Source of the DNA: WJMT01 sp041686095
Lineage (GTDB): Bacteria > Acidobacteriota > Aminicenantia > Aminicenantales > Aminicenantaceae
Length of the DNA stretch: 13,975 nt
Direction of reading: 5' to 3'
NCBI GenBank assembly: GCA_041686095.1
Contig: JAWLEN010000062.1
Location: 1-13,975, forward strand
Shown one piece after another: positions 11,684-13,975 of the stretch. Position 1 is the first letter of the stretch. The number at the start of each line of letters is the position of its first letter. A program made the position numbers and the translations under genes. Under the pieces are notes generated by a model. That model ran no database searches, had not been told where the DNA came from, and saw nothing but the letters and a program-made list of their open reading frames with translations.

Positions 11684-13975
11684 TTGAAAAAAACACTCAT
11701 AATTCTAATCATAATATCCATAATTTTAACAAATACGCTATGGCTCAATGCACAGGAAATGACTGTTCATCCATCCCAAGACCAGACTGCAACAGATCAG
11801 TTATTAAAGCTTTCAGGGGTAGTGAAGTCTTATGAGGGGGATCCGGTTGAAAAAGCTGTTGTCATCATTCCGGAAATTCAAAAATCCGCGCAAACCAGTG
11901 AGAAGGGAGAATTCGAAATTCAAAACATACCCCCAGGAAAATATCATGTGGAAGTTTTTGTTGAAGGTTATGTTAATTTCTTCTCAGATCCATTTGATTT
12001 AACCCAAAACATGACCTCTGACATTAGATTGATGAAAAAAATGTCTGAGGAAATTGTGGTGACAGCCACTCAAACACCGAAGCTCTATACTGAAGTTCCG
12101 ATCAAAACAGAAATCATTACAGCAAGAGAGATAGAACAAAAACAAGCCTCCCAACTTGCGGAGTCTCTCTCTCTCATCACAGGCGTTAGAGTAGAGAGCA
12201 ACTGCCAGAACTGCAACTTTACCCAAGTCCGTATCAATGGGATGGAGGGAAAATATTCACAAATTTTAATCGACAATTCCCCTGTGTTCAGTTCCATGAT
12301 CGGGGTTTACGGACTGGAGCAAATCCCAACAGAAATGCTCAACAGGATTGAAGTGGTTAAGGGAGGCGGGTCTGCACTTTATGGAGGAAATGCGGTGGCT
12401 GGAGTGATTAATGTTATGACCAGAGAACCAAAAGAAAACAACGCCACTATCAAACTGCACCAGCAGTCCAATCAAGGGGAACCCTACACCAATCTGGGTT
12501 TTCACAGCAGTCTTGTGACTGAGGACGGTAATACCAAAGGATTTCTCTTTGCCAATTATAAAAGAAGACAGCCAGTTGATTTAAATGAAGACAGTTTTTC
12601 TGAGATCGGGCGTCTAAGAAGCACAAACTTTGGACTCAATTTTTATCACTTATTCCCAGGGATCAAGGGAAAACTCAAGTTGGGATTTTTTAGGATTTCT
12701 GAGGACAGGCGGGGTGGAGATCTTTTTGAGCTTCCTCCTCATGAAGCCAATATAGCTGAATGGGTCAATTCAGATCTTTTGAGCTTCTCATCAGATTGGA
12801 ATCATTATTTATCTGAGAGGATGTATTATAATGTTTCCCTATCTCATGTTCATGCAGAAAGAGAAACTTATTACGGAGCTGAAAAAGACCTTGATGCCTA
12901 TGGGAACACAAAAAATCCTGTCACTTTTCTAAACGCTCAAATGAATTATCAGGCTGGACCGCATCTTTTTTCTGCTGGATTCCAATTTAAAAATGAAAAC
13001 ATCCAGGATCAAGCTCTTGGATACGGCAGGGAAATTGATGACTATTATAACGAGATCGGATTTTTTGCTCAAGATGATGTTAAATTAAATGAAACCTTTT
13101 CCCTTCTTGCAGGTTTGCGCCTGAGCAAACATTCTTTGATCGATGACCTCATATTTAATCCAAGGATGAGTCTTCTGATAAATCTTATTAAAAATCTTAG
13201 TTGGAGAAGCACATTTTCATCTGGATATAGAGCACCTCAGGTTTTCGATGAAGACCTCCATATCACCCAAGTCGGAGGAGAGGGAATGATCATTGAAAAT
13301 TCTGCGGAATTGAAGGAAGAGAAATCTTATAGTGTGAGTACAGGCTTTGACTTTGGCAAAGAAATGGGAACAAACTTGATTCAATTCAGTATGGAAGGTT
13401 TTTACACCTTACTCACTAATGCCTTTGTTCTGGAAAAAAAGGAATTTGATCCCAGAGAAAATGCCATGGTTTTTGAGAGAATCAATGGATCCAATGCAAA
13501 AGTTTATGGGATATCAGCTGACCTTGGTTGCCGGTTTGGTAATTATTTATCTTTGGGGGCAGGTTTGACTGTGCAGCAAAGCCGGCTTGATGAACCAGAA
13601 CCTGATTTTGGATCCATAGATATTTTTAAAACCCCCAATTCTTATGGTTATGCGAGCTTGAACTATCAAAACTCAAAAATTGTTCATGTTGATTTATCCT
13701 TAGAGTACACAGGGAAGATGAAAATTCCTCATTTCGCTGGATATATAGATGAGGACAGGCTGGAAACAAGCAAGACTTTCTGGGTGGTCAATGCCAAACT
13801 GAAGAAGCCATTCCATTTTAATCAGAGAAATGAAGTCAGTATTTTTTTAGGCATGTACAATATTTTCAATTCATTTCAAAAAGACCTGGATAAAGGATTG
13901 TATAGAGATTCGGGTTATGTCTACGGACCCATGAGGCCCAGATCTATTTACACCGGGTTCGAATTTTCTTTCTAA
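11684..13975 (+). CDS. TonB-dependent outer-membrane receptor with CxxC plug domain
   Basis: A 763-residue outer-membrane beta-barrel that imports a ligand using energy from TonB. In order it has: a signal peptide (MKKTLI to about NAQ, residue 24); a carboxypeptidase-regulatory-like domain (about 43-118, GVVKSYEGDPVEKAVVIIPE and NIPPGKYHVEV); a TonB-box-like EEIVVTATQTP (about 122-132); a plug domain (about 135-250) with IDNSP, VEVVKGG-type RIEVVKGGGSALYGGNAVAGVINVM split over 221-245; and a barrel ending in phenylalanine, as outer-membrane proteins do. The plug contains NCQNCNFTQVRINGMEG with Cys174 and Cys177. Similar CQNC-containing receptors occur in Bacteroidota, as far as I recall. The gene is complete and ends on the last base of the window. 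The ligand is unknown; a metal or metal complex is inferred from the cysteines and the neighbouring CPAC protein. Confidence 0.93.
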   Translation: MKKTLIILIIISIILTNTLWLNAQEMTVHPSQDQTATDQLLKLSGVVKSYEGDPVEKAVVIIPEIQKSAQTSEKGEFEIQNIPPGKYHVEVFVEGYVNFFSDPFDLTQNMTSDIRLMKKMSEEIVVTATQTPKLYTEVPIKTEIITAREIEQKQASQLAESLSLITGVRVESNCQNCNFTQVRINGMEGKYSQILIDNSPVFSSMIGVYGLEQIPTEMLNRIEVVKGGGSALYGGNAVAGVINVMTREPKENNATIKLHQQSNQGEPYTNLGFHSSLVTEDGNTKGFLFANYKRRQPVDLNEDSFSEIGRLRSTNFGLNFYHLFPGIKGKLKLGFFRISEDRRGGDLFELPPHEANIAEWVNSDLLSFSSDWNHYLSERMYYNVSLSHVHAERETYYGAEKDLDAYGNTKNPVTFLNAQMNYQAGPHLFSAGFQFKNENIQDQALGYGREIDDYYNEIGFFAQDDVKLNETFSLLAGLRLSKHSLIDDLIFNPRMSLLINLIKNLSWRSTFSSGYRAPQVFDEDLHITQVGGEGMIIENSAELKEEKSYSVSTGFDFGKEMGTNLIQFSMEGFYTLLTNAFVLEKKEFDPRENAMVFERINGSNAKVYGISADLGCRFGNYLSLGAGLTVQQSRLDEPEPDFGSIDIFKTPNSYGYASLNYQNSKIVHVDLSLEYTGKMKIPHFAGYIDEDRLETSKTFWVVNAKLKKPFHFNQRNEVSIFLGMYNIFNSFQKDLDKGLYRDSGYVYGPMRPRSIYTGFEFSF

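Noticed and set aside
1..13975. tRNA, rRNA, CRISPR arrays, insertion sequences, phage genes or attachment sites
   Set aside because: No cloverleaf, regular repeat-spacer pattern, transposase, integrase or terminal inverted repeats were seen by eye; the window is continuous metabolic and transport genes.

Overview
The window looks like a piece of a low-GC, Gram-negative bacterial chromosome. The Gram-negative call rests on a complete TonB-dependent outer-membrane receptor with an N-terminal carboxypeptidase-regulatory-like domain and a C-terminal phenylalanine, and on a lipoprotein-type solute-binding protein. The species cannot be named from the sequence. The style (peptidase-regulatory-like domain fused to the receptor, several small MarR regulators, TTG starts) would suit an anaerobic member of the Acidobacteriota/Aminicenantes or Bacteroidota-like groups, but that is inference. 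Genes are closely packed. No tRNA, rRNA, CRISPR array, insertion sequence or phage gene was seen, and no gap between genes exceeds about 210 bp.

Layout: (1) 1-2127, minus strand: a two-gene operon of a MarR regulator and urocanate hydratase (hutU, running off the left edge), for histidine breakdown. (2) 2330-3853, plus strand: a divergent glutamine-synthetase-family ligase sharing the 202-bp control region with the MarR gene. (3) 3854-4063: a convergent intergenic region with a sigma70-like promoter, a hairpin, C-rich tracts and a loop-to-downstream complementarity. It is the best place for an undescribed small RNA. (4) 10181 down to 4064, minus strand: a five-gene sugar operon in the order ABC ATPase (RbsA/MglA type), permease (RbsC type), lipoprotein solute-binding protein (RbsB/YtfQ-like), L-fucose/L-arabinose-isomerase-like enzyme, NIF3-like metal protein. 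(5) 10304-10666, minus: a thioredoxin. (6) 10824-13975, plus: a cysteine-rich MarR regulator divergent from the thioredoxin, a small membrane-anchored protein with a CPAC motif, and the TonB-dependent receptor, which carries a CxxC in its plug domain.

How the genes may work together: the sugar operon imports a monosaccharide through a CUT2 transporter and isomerises it (aldose to ketose). No kinase or aldolase is in the window, so the pathway continues elsewhere. The hutU/GS pair may link histidine-derived glutamate and ammonia to a ligase step. The right-hand block joins a thioredoxin, a possible thiol-sensing MarR, a CPAC peptide and a CxxC-plug receptor. A redox- or metal-responsive uptake module is a reasonable hypothesis, but nothing in the sequence proves the ligand.
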